Below are positions 17,457-26,379 of a DNA stretch of 64,000 nt, piece after piece. This DNA is from Agrobacterium arsenijevicii (GTDB lineage: Bacteria; Pseudomonadota; Alphaproteobacteria; Rhizobiales; Rhizobiaceae): the NCBI GenBank assembly GCA_000949895.1, contig JWIT01000001.1:124001-188000 (forward strand), read 5' to 3'. The stretch's first letter is position 1, and the number at the start of each line of letters is the position of its first letter. The notes under the pieces are model-generated. The model saw only the letters and a list, made by a program, of their open reading frames with translations, had not been told where the DNA came from and did no database searches. A program made the position numbers and the translations under genes.

Positions 17457-18341
17457 ATGACTGCTTCCGAAAGCGAGACTCAGGCGCGGCTGCTCGCACA
17501 GGCTCTGCCCTTTATGCAGAAATATGAGAACAAGACTATCGTGGTGAAATATGGCGGTCACGCCATGGGTGACTCCACGCTTGGAAAGGCTTTCGCGGAA
17601 GATATCGCCCTGTTGAAGCAGTCCGGTATCAATCCAATCGTCGTGCACGGCGGCGGCCCACAGATCGGCGCGATGCTGACGAAGATGGGCATTGAATCGA
17701 AGTTCGAAGGCGGGCTTCGCGTTACCGATGCCAAGACGGTCGAGATCGTCGAGATGGTTCTGGCCGGCTCGATCAACAAGGAAATCGTCGCGCTCATCAA
17801 CCAGACGGGCGAATGGGCCATCGGCCTGTGCGGCAAGGACGGCAACATGGTCTTCGCCGAAAAGGCGAAAAAGACCGTCATCGATCCTGACAGCAATATC
17901 GAACGTGTGCTCGATCTCGGCTTCGTCGGCGAAGTCACCGAAGTCGACCGCACCCTACTCGACCTGCTCGCAAAGTCGGAAATGATCCCAGTCATCGCCC
18001 CGGTCGCGCCGGGCCGCGATGGCGCCACCTACAATATCAACGCCGATACCTTCGCTGGCGCGATTGCGGGTGCGCTTCACGCCTCGCGTCTGCTGTTTCT
18101 CACCGACGTTCCCGGCGTTCTCGACAAGAACAAGGAACTCATCAAGGAACTGACGGTCTCCCAGGCGCGCGCGCTCATCAAGGACGGCACGATTTCCGGT
18201 GGCATGATCCCGAAGGTCGAGACCTGCATCGAGGCCATCAAGGCCGGTGTTCAGGGCGTGGTGATCCTCAACGGCAAGACCGCCCATTCCGTTCTTCTGG
18301 AAATCTTCACGGAAGGCGCCGGCACGCTCATCGTGCCCTGA
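17457..18341 (+). CDS. argB: Acetylglutamate kinase
   Basis: N-acetyl-L-glutamate kinase (294 aa), second step of arginine synthesis, cytoplasmic, amino-acid kinase fold. Family motifs: [10 protein letters not shown] near residues 29-38, [11 protein letters not shown] near 61-71, the glutamate-site segment FEGGLRVTD near 84-92, [15 protein letters not shown] near 190-205, and DVPGVLD near 217. The N-terminal helix of about 25 residues before the kinase fold is typical of arginine-inhibited hexameric enzymes. It is a lone gene here, away from the rest of the arginine pathway. Confidence 0.97.
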   Translation: MTASESETQARLLAQALPFMQKYENKTIVVKYGGHAMGDSTLGKAFAEDIALLKQSGINPIVVHGGGPQIGAMLTKMGIESKFEGGLRVTDAKTVEIVEMVLAGSINKEIVALINQTGEWAIGLCGKDGNMVFAEKAKKTVIDPDSNIERVLDLGFVGEVTEVDRTLLDLLAKSEMIPVIAPVAPGRDGATYNINADTFAGAIAGALHASRLLFLTDVPGVLDKNKELIKELTVSQARALIKDGTISGGMIPKVETCIEAIKAGVQGVVILNGKTAHSVLLEIFTEGAGTLIVP

Positions 18342-18350
18342 TACGGTTCA

Positions 18351-18380
18351 TGTGGCGGACGGCAAAGCCTGTCCGCCACA
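18351..18380. terminator. Hairpin between convergent argB and DMT genes
   Basis: A 10-bp stem TGTGGCGGAC / GTCCGCCACA (18351-18360 and 18371-18380) that continues through GGC/GCC to a 3-base loop with one bulged T. It starts 10 bases after argB. The U-tract is weak on the plus strand, but the stem is very stable and sits where two converging genes must stop. Confidence 0.6.
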
Positions 18381-18390
18381 GACGGCATTT

Positions 18391-19308
18391 TCAGCCGAAC
18401 AGCAGAAGCGACAGCACGCCCAGCACGATCAGCAGGCAGCCGGAGAATTCGAGCCGGTTGATCTTCTCCTTGAAGAAGAGCACCGTCGAGGCGAAGGCGA
18501 AAAGCATCTCCACCTGCGCCAGTGCCTTCACCACGGCCGCCTGTTGCAACGTCATCGCCGTGAACCAGCCGAATGACGCCGTGGCGCCCACGAAACCGAC
18601 CGCGAGCGAGGGTTTCCACACCTTGGCGATCCGCCGCAATTCGTCCCTCTCCCGCCATACGATCCATAGAAACATCGACAGGGTCTGCGTCACAATGACG
18701 ACGACGAGGGTAAAGCCGGCCTGCATCACCGCATCAGGCGTCGGCAGGCTAGGCGCCAGCGCCAATGAGGCCGAACGATAGGCGACCGACGACAGACCGA
18801 AAAAAGCGCCCGAGGCTAGACCGATGCCCGCCGTCCGGCTGAAAATTGAGGTCAGAAAGGAGGCGGGGGTCACTTCCGTGCGCGCAACCGAAATCAGCAT
18901 GACGCCGGCCACCGAAATGGCGATGGCCACCAGGGTTCCACCATTGACGCTCTCACCGATGAAAATCAGCGCAAATAACGCCGCCTGCGCCGGTTCAGTG
19001 CGGGAATAGGCCGTGCCAACAGCGAAATTGCGAAAAGAAAACAGGTGAACGAGCAGGAAGGTAGCGGCGATCTGCGCCATGGCCCCGGTCATCGCCCATA
19101 CGGCAAATGACATGTTCGGCACCGGCAGCGGCCGGCCGAGCGCGATATGTAGAAAACCGAGATAGGAAAGAGCGAAGGGCATTCCGAAAACGAAGCGCAC
19201 AAAGGTCGCGCCCGTTGTGCCCATCATGCCCTTCAGGTGTTTTTGCAGGGTCGAGCGCAGGTTCTGCAAGAACGCGCTTGCGAAAGTGATGCCTATCCAG
19301 ATTTCCAT
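18391..19308 (-). CDS. EamA/DMT-family transporter
   Basis: Membrane protein of 305 aa with about ten hydrophobic segments in two EamA-like halves, the architecture of the drug/metabolite transporter superfamily. Features include the first helix MEIWIGITFASAFLQNLRST, SRTEPAQAALFALIFIGE near the end of the first half, and the C-terminal EMLFAFASTVLFFKEKINRLE. The frame is open upstream, but ATG 19308 gives the normal length and leaves a 106-base divergent region to the HAD gene. Members export amino acids, nucleosides or other metabolites; the substrate here is unknown. Confidence 0.85.
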   Translation of the reverse strand: MEIWIGITFASAFLQNLRSTLQKHLKGMMGTTGATFVRFVFGMPFALSYLGFLHIALGRPLPVPNMSFAVWAMTGAMAQIAATFLLVHLFSFRNFAVGTAYSRTEPAQAALFALIFIGESVNGGTLVAIAISVAGVMLISVARTEVTPASFLTSIFSRTAGIGLASGAFFGLSSVAYRSASLALAPSLPTPDAVMQAGFTLVVVIVTQTLSMFLWIVWRERDELRRIAKVWKPSLAVGFVGATASFGWFTAMTLQQAAVVKALAQVEMLFAFASTVLFFKEKINRLEFSGCLLIVLGVLSLLLFG

Positions 19309-19414
19309 GGCCTTGGCGGTATCATGCGCTGGAGGCCGCAGCCAAGCGCGATTTTCTCGTCGATTGTCGTCTTTTCGATTTTCTTCGGCATCCGAAACGG
19401 GCATAAAGCCGCCC

Positions 19415-20128
19415 ATGGACACAAAGCCGAAAAACCTGCCCGATGCCGCCGATTTCGCCCATGTAAGCGAATGGGTCTTCGACCTCGACAACACGCTCTA
19501 TCCGCATCACGTCAATCTGTTTTCCCAGATCGACCGCAACATGACGGCTTACGTGGCGGAGCTTCTCAAGCTCGATCCCGACGAGGCCCGCGCCTTGCAG
19601 AAGCGTTATTACCATGAGCATGGCACCACGCTTCAGGGCCTGATGATCCATTACGGCATCAGCCCGGACGAGTTTCTGGAACGCGCGCACGCCATCGATT
19701 ATTCGGCTCTCAAGCCTCATCCGGAACTCGGCGAGGCGATCAAGGCTTTGCCGGGCCGCAAGTTCATCCTGACCAATGGCAGCGTCAAACATGCGCAGGC
19801 GGCTGCCGGCGCACTTGGCATTCTCGATCATTTCGAGGATATTTTCGATATCGTTGCTGCAAACTACCTGCCGAAGCCTGCGAGCGCGACCTATGAAAAG
19901 TTTGCAGCACTTGCAAAGCTCGACACCAGAAAAGCCGCCATGTTTGAAGACCTGCCGCGCAACCTTGCAGCACCCAAGGCGCTCGGCATGAAGACCGTGC
20001 TGCTCGTTCCTTCGAACCTCGAAGGCGTCATCATGGAGCGCTGGGAAATCCCCACTGCGACGGATGAGCATATCGACTACATTACCGACGATCTCACCGG
20101 TTTCCTGACCAAAACGATCACCGGCTGA
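19415..20128 (+). CDS. HAD-family pyrimidine 5'-nucleotidase-like hydrolase
   Basis: Cytoplasmic HAD phosphatase of 237 aa. The nucleophile motif is VFDLDNTLY near residues 21-29 (Asp23 and Asp25), motif II is ILTNGS near 118-123, and motif IV is MFEDLPRNL near 176-184. The DLDNTLYP form and length match the pyrimidine 5'-nucleotidase (SDT1-like) subgroup, which dephosphorylates UMP, CMP and related nucleotides. The frame opens upstream at 19217, overlapping the divergent transporter gene; ATG 19415 gives the family start MDTKPKNLPDAADFAHVSEW. Confidence 0.87.
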   Translation: MDTKPKNLPDAADFAHVSEWVFDLDNTLYPHHVNLFSQIDRNMTAYVAELLKLDPDEARALQKRYYHEHGTTLQGLMIHYGISPDEFLERAHAIDYSALKPHPELGEAIKALPGRKFILTNGSVKHAQAAAGALGILDHFEDIFDIVAANYLPKPASATYEKFAALAKLDTRKAAMFEDLPRNLAAPKALGMKTVLLVPSNLEGVIMERWEIPTATDEHIDYITDDLTGFLTKTITG

Positions 20129-20257
20129 CAGACATTGTCGAAATAGAGCGCAGGCGACATTACCGAAGCTTCATCCACCTTACGGATGTTTAAGTAGTGG
20201 GCTTCGGCTTACGTCACTATCTTCTTTCCCAGGGACACCCAACGGAAGGTAATGACG

Positions 20258-20848
20258 ATGTCTACACGAAAAATCGCACTCTCTGCTCTTGGCGCAGCCC
20301 TTTTGCTCGGCTCGGCCGCGACGGCAAGTTTTGCCGCCCCGCCCCCACACGGCAAAGGTCACGGCGATCGCATGCCGTTCCGCCCGGAACTGATGTACGT
20401 TCACCTTCTGAAGGTGGCCGACACCAACAAGGACGGCAAGATTACCAAGGAAGAGTTCGCCGCACGCCAGGACGCGCTTTTTACCGAGATCGACAAGGAC
20501 AAGGACGGTTCGATCACGCCGAAGGAAATGCGCGAATACCGCCAGGCGAAAATGGAGGCGTTCCGCGCCGCCCATCCTCGTCCAGAGGAAGCTGACGCCA
20601 AAGCGGGCGAAGCCAAGGGCCCCGAGGGCAAGCGCGCCGAACGCGAACATGGCGGCCGTCAGGGCTGGGGCAAGCACGGCGGCAAGGGTGGAGCGTCTGC
20701 ACTGTTCCGCATGGCCGACACCAATGAAAACGGCCAGGTCAGCAAGGCCGAGTTCACCGCAGCCGGCGAAAAAATGTTCGAACGGCTGGACAGGAACAAG
20801 GACGGCGTCATCTCGATCGACGATATGCCGGACCGCCCATTCCTTTGA
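20258..20848 (+). CDS. Exported EF-hand calcium-binding protein
   Basis: A 196-aa secreted protein with a Sec signal peptide (MSTRKIALSALGAALLLGSA, cleavage after SFA near residue 26). Four canonical EF-hand loops are visible: DTNKDGKITKEE (55-66), DKDKDGSITPKE (79-90), DTNENGQVSKAE (155-166) and DRNKDGVISIDD (179-190). A His/Gly/Lys-rich linker separates the two pairs. Each loop keeps Asp at position 1 and an acidic residue at position 12, so calcium binding is likely. I chose ATG 20258 over 20252 because GGAAGG is eight bases away. Periplasmic calcium buffering or sensing is inference. Confidence 0.85.
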   Translation: MSTRKIALSALGAALLLGSAATASFAAPPPHGKGHGDRMPFRPELMYVHLLKVADTNKDGKITKEEFAARQDALFTEIDKDKDGSITPKEMREYRQAKMEAFRAAHPRPEEADAKAGEAKGPEGKRAEREHGGRQGWGKHGGKGGASALFRMADTNENGQVSKAEFTAAGEKMFERLDRNKDGVISIDDMPDRPFL

Positions 20849-20857
20849 TCCCATAAG

Positions 20858-20887
20858 AAAAGCCCGCTCAATCGGCGGGCTTTTTTT
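20858..20887. terminator. Bidirectional intrinsic terminator
   Basis: Stem AAAGCCCGC / GCGGGCTTT with a 7-base loop, flanked by As on the left and seven Ts on the right (20881-20887). It lies ten bases after the EF-hand stop and just beyond the convergent DUF1150 gene, so it can end both. Confidence 0.9.
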
Positions 20888-20891
20888 CTTT

Positions 20892-21149
20892 TCAATGCAG
20901 GCTGACGGTTTTCAGATCGTCTTCCGCCGCCTTGAAAAACGTGCTGGAACGATTGTCCGTCAGGAGGATCGGCGTACCATCCGCGCCAAACAGCGCCCAG
21001 AGGTCCAGTTGCGGATCGAGGTCAGGCGCTTCCGGGAAACAGCGGCTTACGTCTTCAGCGCGAATTTTACGGATATATCCCACTTCTCCCTCGCCGATAT
21101 GAGCGAGCTGGGACCGGGTGAGACGCGCATGCGCTTCTTTTAAAAGCAT
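20892..21149 (-). CDS. DUF1150 family small protein
   Basis: An 85-aa acidic protein with the DUF1150 signature: YIRKIRAEDVSRCFPE near residues 25-40 followed by LDLWALFGADGTPILLTDNR near 49-68. Function is unknown. In alphaproteobacteria this family is often encoded beside a small heat-shock protein, as here: the gap is 56 bases with no terminator, so the pair is probably one heat-induced transcript. AAGGAGG lies eight bases before the ATG, an unusually strong ribosome binding site. A role in controlling or assisting the chaperone is a guess from context. Confidence 0.85.
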   Translation of the reverse strand: MLLKEAHARLTRSQLAHIGEGEVGYIRKIRAEDVSRCFPEAPDLDPQLDLWALFGADGTPILLTDNRSSTFFKAAEDDLKTVSLH

Positions 21150-21205
21150 ATTTCAGCCTCCTTCTTCACGCCGAGCGATTCGTGTCGGATTCCGGCGTTC
21201 ACGTT

Positions 21206-21631
21206 CTACTCTGAGACGGAAATATTAATTTTCTTTACCACGTTCGAAATTTCGGGCCGCACCAGATCGATGGCAAGAAGGCCATTGCGCAGTCGCGCAT
21301 CCCTCACCTGCATACCATCTGCAAGCACGAAGACCCGCTGAAATTGCCGCGCTGCAATGCCGCGATAGAGAAAATCACGCTTTTCCTGTTCCTGCTGGCG
21401 ACCCCGAATGACAAGCTGGTTATCGGCTGTCGTCACATCCAGATCATCCTGCGAAAAACCGGCAACTGCAATCGTAATCCGCAGGCGCTCCGGCACGTCT
21501 TCGCCACCGGGCAGACGTTCGATGTTGTAGGGAGGATAGCCGTCATTGGCCTTCGCCATGCGCTCCAGCGTTTTTTCCATGGCATCAAAACCCAGCAAAA
21601 GCGGGTGGGTGAATGGCGTCATGCGGCTCAT
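21206..21631 (-). CDS. hspC: Small heat-shock protein (Hsp20/IbpA class)
   Basis: Alpha-crystallin chaperone of 141 aa that holds unfolding proteins in the cytoplasm. The N-terminus MSRMTPFTHPLLLGFDAMEK and YPPYNIERL are typical of bacterial class A sHsps; the alpha-crystallin core carries ITIAVAGFSQDDLDV and the signature FLYRGIAARQFQRVFVLADG, with RNGLLAIDLVRP near the end. The frame is open to 21841, but the start at 21631 is fixed by AAGGA at 21642-21646 and family length. That ribosome binding site is sequestered in a ROSE-type hairpin behind an RpoH-like promoter. I recall Atu0375 (hspC) as the C58 sHsp at this position. Confidence 0.93.
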   Translation of the reverse strand: MSRMTPFTHPLLLGFDAMEKTLERMAKANDGYPPYNIERLPGGEDVPERLRITIAVAGFSQDDLDVTTADNQLVIRGRQQEQEKRDFLYRGIAARQFQRVFVLADGMQVRDARLRNGLLAIDLVRPEISNVVKKINISVSE

Positions 21632-21639
21632 ATCGTGAC

Positions 21640-21706
21640 TGTCCTTGCAACCAAGCGACGTTTCGCGGTCCCGCTTCCGGCAACCTTGCCGGTCAATTGC
21701 ACCGGC
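21640..21706 (-). promoter_or_regulatory. ROSE-type RNA thermometer
   Basis: The leader RNA of the small heat-shock gene ends in a hairpin GUCGCUUG-GUUG-CAAGGAC (21659-21641). Its left arm contains UCGCU, the UYGCU hallmark of ROSE elements, pairing with the AAGGA ribosome binding site and leaving one bulged G (21656). This bulged or mispaired G is the established heat-sensitive feature of ROSE hairpins in rhizobia. A second hairpin at 21706-21688 (GCCGGU / ACCGGC) lies upstream. The start codon is ten bases after the ribosome binding site. Confidence 0.82.
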
Positions 21707-21712
21707 TTTAAG

Positions 21713-21743
21713 CAATATGGGAAGCCAAACCGCGATGCGCAAG
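21713..21743 (-). promoter_or_regulatory. RpoH-like heat-shock promoter of the sHsp gene
   Basis: On the minus strand CTTG at 21743-21740 and CCCATATTG at 21721-21713 are separated by 18 bases, resembling the alphaproteobacterial sigma-32 consensus (CTTG, then CYTATNT). The predicted start near 21707 falls just before the first hairpin of the ROSE leader, so promoter and thermometer fit together. Confidence 0.6.
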
Positions 21744-21844
21744 GCGGGGTCGCCAAGCAAAGAGGGAACGCACCGAGGAATGAGGCTTGACAAACGAGCG
21801 TCCGCCGCTCGAAAAAAGCGCCTCATCTCAACGGCGGGCAAGAC

Positions 21845-22789
21845 ATGGCAGAACGCAGAAAAATCATCATCGACACGGATCCAGGTCAGGACGACGCGGC
21901 GGCAATCATGCTTGCTTTCGCAAGCCCGGAGGAAATTGAAATTCTCGGACTGTGCGCCGTCGCCGGCAACGTTCCGCTGAAACTGACCAGCCGCAACATC
22001 CGCATCATCTGCGAACTATGCGAACGCACCGAAATTCCCGTCTATGAGGGTGCCGAGCGACCGCTGGTGCGCAAGCCCATCACCGCCGAGCACGTTCACG
22101 GCAGCACCGGCCTCGACGGCCCGGTTCTCGACGAGCCGACGATGGAGGCGCAAAAGCAGCATGCGGTTGATTTCATCATCGAAACGCTGTTGCGGGAACC
22201 TGCCGGCACCGTAACGCTCTGCACGCTCGGCGCGCTGACCAACGTGGCGCTGGCGCTGCAGAAGGCCCCCGAGATCGCCGTCCGCGTCAAGGAACTGGTG
22301 ATGATGGGTGGCGGCTTCTTCGAAGGCGGCAACATCACGCCGGCTGCGGAATTCAACATCTATGTCGACCCGCAGGCCGCCGATATCGTCTTCCGTTCCG
22401 GCATGCCCATCGTCGTGATGCCGCTCGACGTGACCCACCAGTTGCTGACGACCAAGGCGCGCGTCAGCCGCATTCGCGATATCGGCACACGCCCGGCAAT
22501 CGCCATGGCGGAGATGCTGGAATTCTTCGAACGCTTCGACATAGAGAAATACGGTTCGGACGGCGGCCCCCTGCACGATCCGAGCGTCATCGCCTATCTC
22601 GTCAAGCCCGAGCTGTTTCAGGGCCGCGATTGCAACGTCGAAATCGAGGTCAATTCCGAACTGACCATGGGCATGACGGTGGTGGACTGGTGGCGGGTGA
22701 CCGAGCGCCCGGTCAACGCCCGCGTGATGCGCAATGTGGATGCGGACGGATTCTTCGAGTTGCTGACGGAACGTTTCGCCCGGCTCTGA
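21845..22789 (+). CDS. Nucleoside hydrolase (IunH family)
   Basis: A 314-aa inosine/uridine-preferring nucleoside hydrolase that splits ribonucleosides into base and ribose in salvage. The calcium-binding signature IIIDTDPGQDDA lies at residues 7-18, followed by AGNVPL near 40-45, HGSTGLDGP near 82-90, and MMGGGFFEGGNITPAAEFNIY near 150-170 (written here as family-conserved core), plus DVTHQ near 197-201 for calcium and substrate. It stands alone on the plus strand and shares a terminator with the convergent chemoreceptor gene. Confidence 0.93.
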   Translation: MAERRKIIIDTDPGQDDAAAIMLAFASPEEIEILGLCAVAGNVPLKLTSRNIRIICELCERTEIPVYEGAERPLVRKPITAEHVHGSTGLDGPVLDEPTMEAQKQHAVDFIIETLLREPAGTVTLCTLGALTNVALALQKAPEIAVRVKELVMMGGGFFEGGNITPAAEFNIYVDPQAADIVFRSGMPIVVMPLDVTHQLLTTKARVSRIRDIGTRPAIAMAEMLEFFERFDIEKYGSDGGPLHDPSVIAYLVKPELFQGRDCNVEIEVNSELTMGMTVVDWWRVTERPVNARVMRNVDADGFFELLTERFARL

Positions 22790-22805
22790 CGGGACCGCGG
22801 ACATC

Positions 22806-22839
22806 AAAAAAGGGCCGCTGGCGTAACCAGCGGCCCTTT
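22806..22839. terminator. Bidirectional intrinsic terminator
   Basis: Perfect 10-bp stem GGGCCGCTGG / CCAGCGGCCC (22812-22821 and 22827-22836), loop CGTAA, flanked by six As on the left and TTT on the right. It serves the nucleoside hydrolase (plus strand) and the chemoreceptor (minus strand). Confidence 0.9.
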
Positions 22840-22861
22840 CATTTGGAACCGGGAGATATCC

Positions 22862-25207
22862 TCAGAACTCGGTCCAGTCATCCTGCGCCAGCGCGTTTGA
22901 ACCGCTGGTTCTTGGGCGGGCACGCGGTGCCGCCGCCGAGCGGCCCGATGCCTGTGACGGGGCTGCAGGCGCACGCATCGCCGCCGCGGTGGCGCGCAAT
23001 TGCTGGCTCGACTGGCTGGAATGACCGCCGGACACGGAGAAGCCGGCAACGAGCGATTTCAGCGTTTCGGCCTCGCTGTTCAACGTCACGCTTGCCGCCG
23101 TTGTTTCTTCCACCATGGCCGCATTCTGCTGGGTGACCTGATCCATCTGGGTGACCGCGGAGTTGATCTCCTTCAGGCCGACCGCCTGTTCGCTGGCGGA
23201 GGCCGAAATCTGCCGTATCAGCTGATTGATCTGCAGAACCTGATCGGCGATCTTTTTCATCGTCTCACCGGCCTTGCCGACCAGCTGGACGCCCTCGCCC
23301 ACCTGCGTCGCAGACGTGTTGATCAGACCCTTGATCTCCTTGGCTGCAGTTGCGGAGCGTTGCGCCAGTTCACGCACTTCCTGTGCGACGACGGCAAATC
23401 CCTTGCCAGCCTCACCGGCACGGGCAGCTTCCACGCCCGCGTTCAGCGCCAGAAGGTTGGTCTGGAAGGCGATCTCGTCGATCACCCCGATGATGCGGGA
23501 GATTTCCGCCGAAGATTGCGCAATGCCTTGCATGGAGTTGACGGCCTGCTGCACGACTTCGCCCGACTTGCCGGCGTCGTCGCAGGCATTGCTGACGGCT
23601 CCGGCCGCCTGCGCTGCGTTTTCCGCACTGGAATTGACCTGCGCGGTCAGCTGGTTGAGGGCGGCTGCGGTTTCTTCCAGACTTGCGGCCTGCTGTTCGG
23701 TGCGGTGCGAAAGATCGCTGGCGGCGCGGGTGATCTCACCGGTGCCGTTGCCGATGCTGACAACCGTTCCGTTGACGGTGGAAACGGTTTCCTCAAGGCT
23801 GGCTAGCGCCGAGTTGAAGTCATTGCGCAGCTTGGCATATTCACCGGGGAACTCGTCCTCGATCCGGTGGGTCAGATTGCCCTGCGACAGCGCATTGAGA
23901 CCGGCACCAAGCACGCCAACGATGTGTTGCTGCATCCGGTTGTTCTCGCTGCGCTCGAACTCGGACCGCTGGCGCTCCGTTTCCGCATTGTCGCGCTGGA
24001 CGGCTGCATCCGACTCCATTTCACGGATACCGGCAAGCTTCGCGCGGAAACCTTCCAGTGCCGTTGCGACGGCGCCCGTTTCATCTCTGCGTTCCTGTCC
24101 GGAGACCGGTACGTCGTAACGGCCGTCGCTCAGTGTTCTGACGTCAGAGACCAGCGAGGCGAGCGGGTTGCGGACGAAATGGCGGACCGCGAAATAAAGC
24201 GCGGCAATGACGGCTGCGAGAATGACGATCGCTCCGAGGATCATCAGATAGGTCTGTTCCTGCACCGGCGCGTTCAACGCCTTGTGGGGGATATCCACCA
24301 GGACTACCCAGGTCGCATTGAGGCCGGGAACCGCGAACGGATAAACGAGACGGTTATAGGGTGCGTCGGTATCGAGGCCGAGATTTTCGATCAGGCCCTG
24401 CTTGCCGGAGGTTATAGCCGCCTGAACGGTGCTGGCACCATCTCCGTCGTAGGCCTTCATGTTCTGCTCGGGCGTGGGCGGCACCAGCCATTGGCCGCCC
24501 TGCGAAATGAGCGTGACGCGACCGGTCTCGAAAGGATGCAGCGCCTGCAGCTTCTGCGAAAGCGAAGCCAGCGAAATATCGACACCCGCCACGCCGATCA
24601 TCTTACCATCAGACATGACGGGATAGGCAAGCGAGGTCATGGTGGTGGGCACTTCCGTGCCTTCGGCGAGATAGGGCTGGGTAATGGCGCCCTTGCCGGA
24701 TTTGGCAGCCAGCGCATACCATTCCGCCGCATAGTCGTTCTTGAAGGTCGAAAACTGGATCTCGCCCTTCTGGGTCTTCGACCAATAGGGAGCAAATGCA
24801 CCCGTTGCATTGGTGCCGAGATCTAGCCTGTCGGCGATCTCCGTGGTCTGTCCGTCGAAAAGACCGAGCTGTTCGCAGAACCAGCTTCCGAAAGCGAAAG
24901 CATTCTGTTCAACATTGGCCTTGAGGATGTTGACGATGCCGGGGCGGTCCATCGATTTCGCCTGATGCGCACGGCCGATGACGCCCGCCATGGAGCGCGC
25001 GGCGCTGCCGAGTTCACCCACATCGGCAGCGATGACGTTGGCGATAGCGCGCGCTTCGGTGTTCGCCTGATCCATGGTCAGCGAATGGACGCGGTTGCTG
25101 GTCTGGGAAATGAGGAAGGAATTCGATGCGACAAGAACCGTGGTGATTGCACAGCCGGTCACAAGGATCAGCTTGGTCGCAAGCGACTTCACTTTGAAAT
25201 TGAACAT
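22862..25207 (-). CDS. Methyl-accepting chemotaxis protein with dCache-like sensor
   Basis: A chemoreceptor of about 781 aa. TM1 lies near residues 9-31 and TM2 near 315-340; the 280-residue periplasmic region between them has the layout of a double Cache domain, including [20 protein letters not shown] follows ([21 protein letters not shown]), then a coiled linker and the MA domain with the tip [20 protein letters not shown]. The C-terminus DDWTEF carries the xWxxF tether for CheR/CheB. The frame starts at ATG 25270, but ATG 25207 has GAGG five bases upstream and puts TM1 near the N-terminus. dCache receptors often sense amino acids or organic acids; the ligand here is unknown. Confidence 0.93.
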   Translation of the reverse strand: MFNFKVKSLATKLILVTGCAITTVLVASNSFLISQTSNRVHSLTMDQANTEARAIANVIAADVGELGSAARSMAGVIGRAHQAKSMDRPGIVNILKANVEQNAFAFGSWFCEQLGLFDGQTTEIADRLDLGTNATGAFAPYWSKTQKGEIQFSTFKNDYAAEWYALAAKSGKGAITQPYLAEGTEVPTTMTSLAYPVMSDGKMIGVAGVDISLASLSQKLQALHPFETGRVTLISQGGQWLVPPTPEQNMKAYDGDGASTVQAAITSGKQGLIENLGLDTDAPYNRLVYPFAVPGLNATWVVLVDIPHKALNAPVQEQTYLMILGAIVILAAVIAALYFAVRHFVRNPLASLVSDVRTLSDGRYDVPVSGQERRDETGAVATALEGFRAKLAGIREMESDAAVQRDNAETERQRSEFERSENNRMQQHIVGVLGAGLNALSQGNLTHRIEDEFPGEYAKLRNDFNSALASLEETVSTVNGTVVSIGNGTGEITRAASDLSHRTEQQAASLEETAAALNQLTAQVNSSAENAAQAAGAVSNACDDAGKSGEVVQQAVNSMQGIAQSSAEISRIIGVIDEIAFQTNLLALNAGVEAARAGEAGKGFAVVAQEVRELAQRSATAAKEIKGLINTSATQVGEGVQLVGKAGETMKKIADQVLQINQLIRQISASASEQAVGLKEINSAVTQMDQVTQQNAAMVEETTAASVTLNSEAETLKSLVAGFSVSGGHSSQSSQQLRATAAAMRAPAAPSQASGRSAAAPRARPRTSGSNALAQDDWTEF

Positions 25208-25375
25208 TTTGGCCTCGATCAAATCGCCGGCCGAAAAGGCTGGCGTCAACGGATGAGAAATCTCCGTCATGGAGGCCCGTCCAGAATGGGACAGTGTGCT
25301 GCATCGCGACGAGGAAAAATTAGGTTATGTTTGCTAATTAAGCCCTAAAATTACTTCGCCGCGCCAAGCAAAAAA

Positions 25376-26236
25376 TCAGTGTTCGTAATAGGCGGATATG
25401 ATGTTCCATGCATCGTCGGCCGTTTCGGCAAAATGCAGCAGTTCCATATCTTCGGGCGCGATGGTGCCGAAGTCCGCCAGGAATTCGAAATTGACGACGG
25501 AGCGCCAGAATTTCTCTCCGAACAGGATGAGCGGAATGGGCGCCATGCGCTTCGTCTGGATCAGCGTCAGCGTCTCGAAGAGTTCATCGAGCGTACCGAA
25601 ACCGCCGGGGAAGATCACCACGGCCTTCGCCCGCATCAGGAAATGCATCTTGCGGATGGCGAAGTAGTGGAAGTTGAAGCTCAGCTCTGGCGTAACATAG
25701 GGGTTGGGCGCCTGCTCGTGCGGCAGAACGATGTTGAGGCCGATCGACGGGCCTCCCACATCGGCAGCACCGCGATTGCCCGCTTCCATGACACCCGGGC
25801 CGCCGCCGGTAACCACCACATATTCCAGGTGGTCGGATTTCGCGCCATAGTCGGTGCAAAGCCGGGCGAACTTGCGCGCCTCCTCGTAATAAACCGAGGC
25901 TTGCTCCAGATTGCGCTTCTGCGTCTCGTTGCGCGCCGCCCAGGCCGCGCCGCCCGGTTCCGGAATGCGGGCGCCGCCGAACAGGACGACGGTGGATTTG
26001 ATCCCGCGCTCGGTCAGGGCCATTTCCGTCTTCAGAAGTTCCAGCTGCAGCCTGACGGGGCGCAATTCCTCGCGGCAGAGAAAATCCATGTCCACATAGG
26101 CAAGCCGGTAGGACGCGGAATCCGACTGCGGCGTCTTCTGAACGACTTCGGCCTGCTGTTTGTCCGCAGCACTGCGCTTCAAGGGGTCCCATACCCCGTC
26201 CTTGCGCCGCAATTTGCCGTTTTTCAGTCGTGTCAT
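25376..26236 (-). CDS. LOG/TIGR00730-family Rossmann protein
   Basis: A 286-aa protein with the LOG (lysine-decarboxylase-like) signature: VVTGGGPGVMEAGNRGA near residues 143-159 and PGGFGTLDELFE near 210-221, the phosphoribohydrolase active-site motif. LOG enzymes release free cytokinin bases from nucleotide precursors, and many bacterial relatives are nucleotide monophosphate hydrolases. At 286 aa it is about 90 residues longer than plant-type LOGs, mostly through an N-terminal extension. I chose ATG 26236 because AAAGG is seven bases upstream; the frame is open to 26296. Whether it contributes to cytokinin output is not shown by sequence. Confidence 0.82.
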   Translation of the reverse strand: MTRLKNGKLRRKDGVWDPLKRSAADKQQAEVVQKTPQSDSASYRLAYVDMDFLCREELRPVRLQLELLKTEMALTERGIKSTVVLFGGARIPEPGGAAWAARNETQKRNLEQASVYYEEARKFARLCTDYGAKSDHLEYVVVTGGGPGVMEAGNRGAADVGGPSIGLNIVLPHEQAPNPYVTPELSFNFHYFAIRKMHFLMRAKAVVIFPGGFGTLDELFETLTLIQTKRMAPIPLILFGEKFWRSVVNFEFLADFGTIAPEDMELLHFAETADDAWNIISAYYEH

Positions 26237-26379
26237 TTCCATGCCTTTCGTCTGACGCGCCAAATCACCCAAATCACATTGACGCCTTTCCAACACTCCC
26301 TTAGATCAAATGGCCAGAGCCTTCCAGCGGCGCGGGACCATCCGTGACCATGAACACACGCGACTTTAAGGAATTTTCC

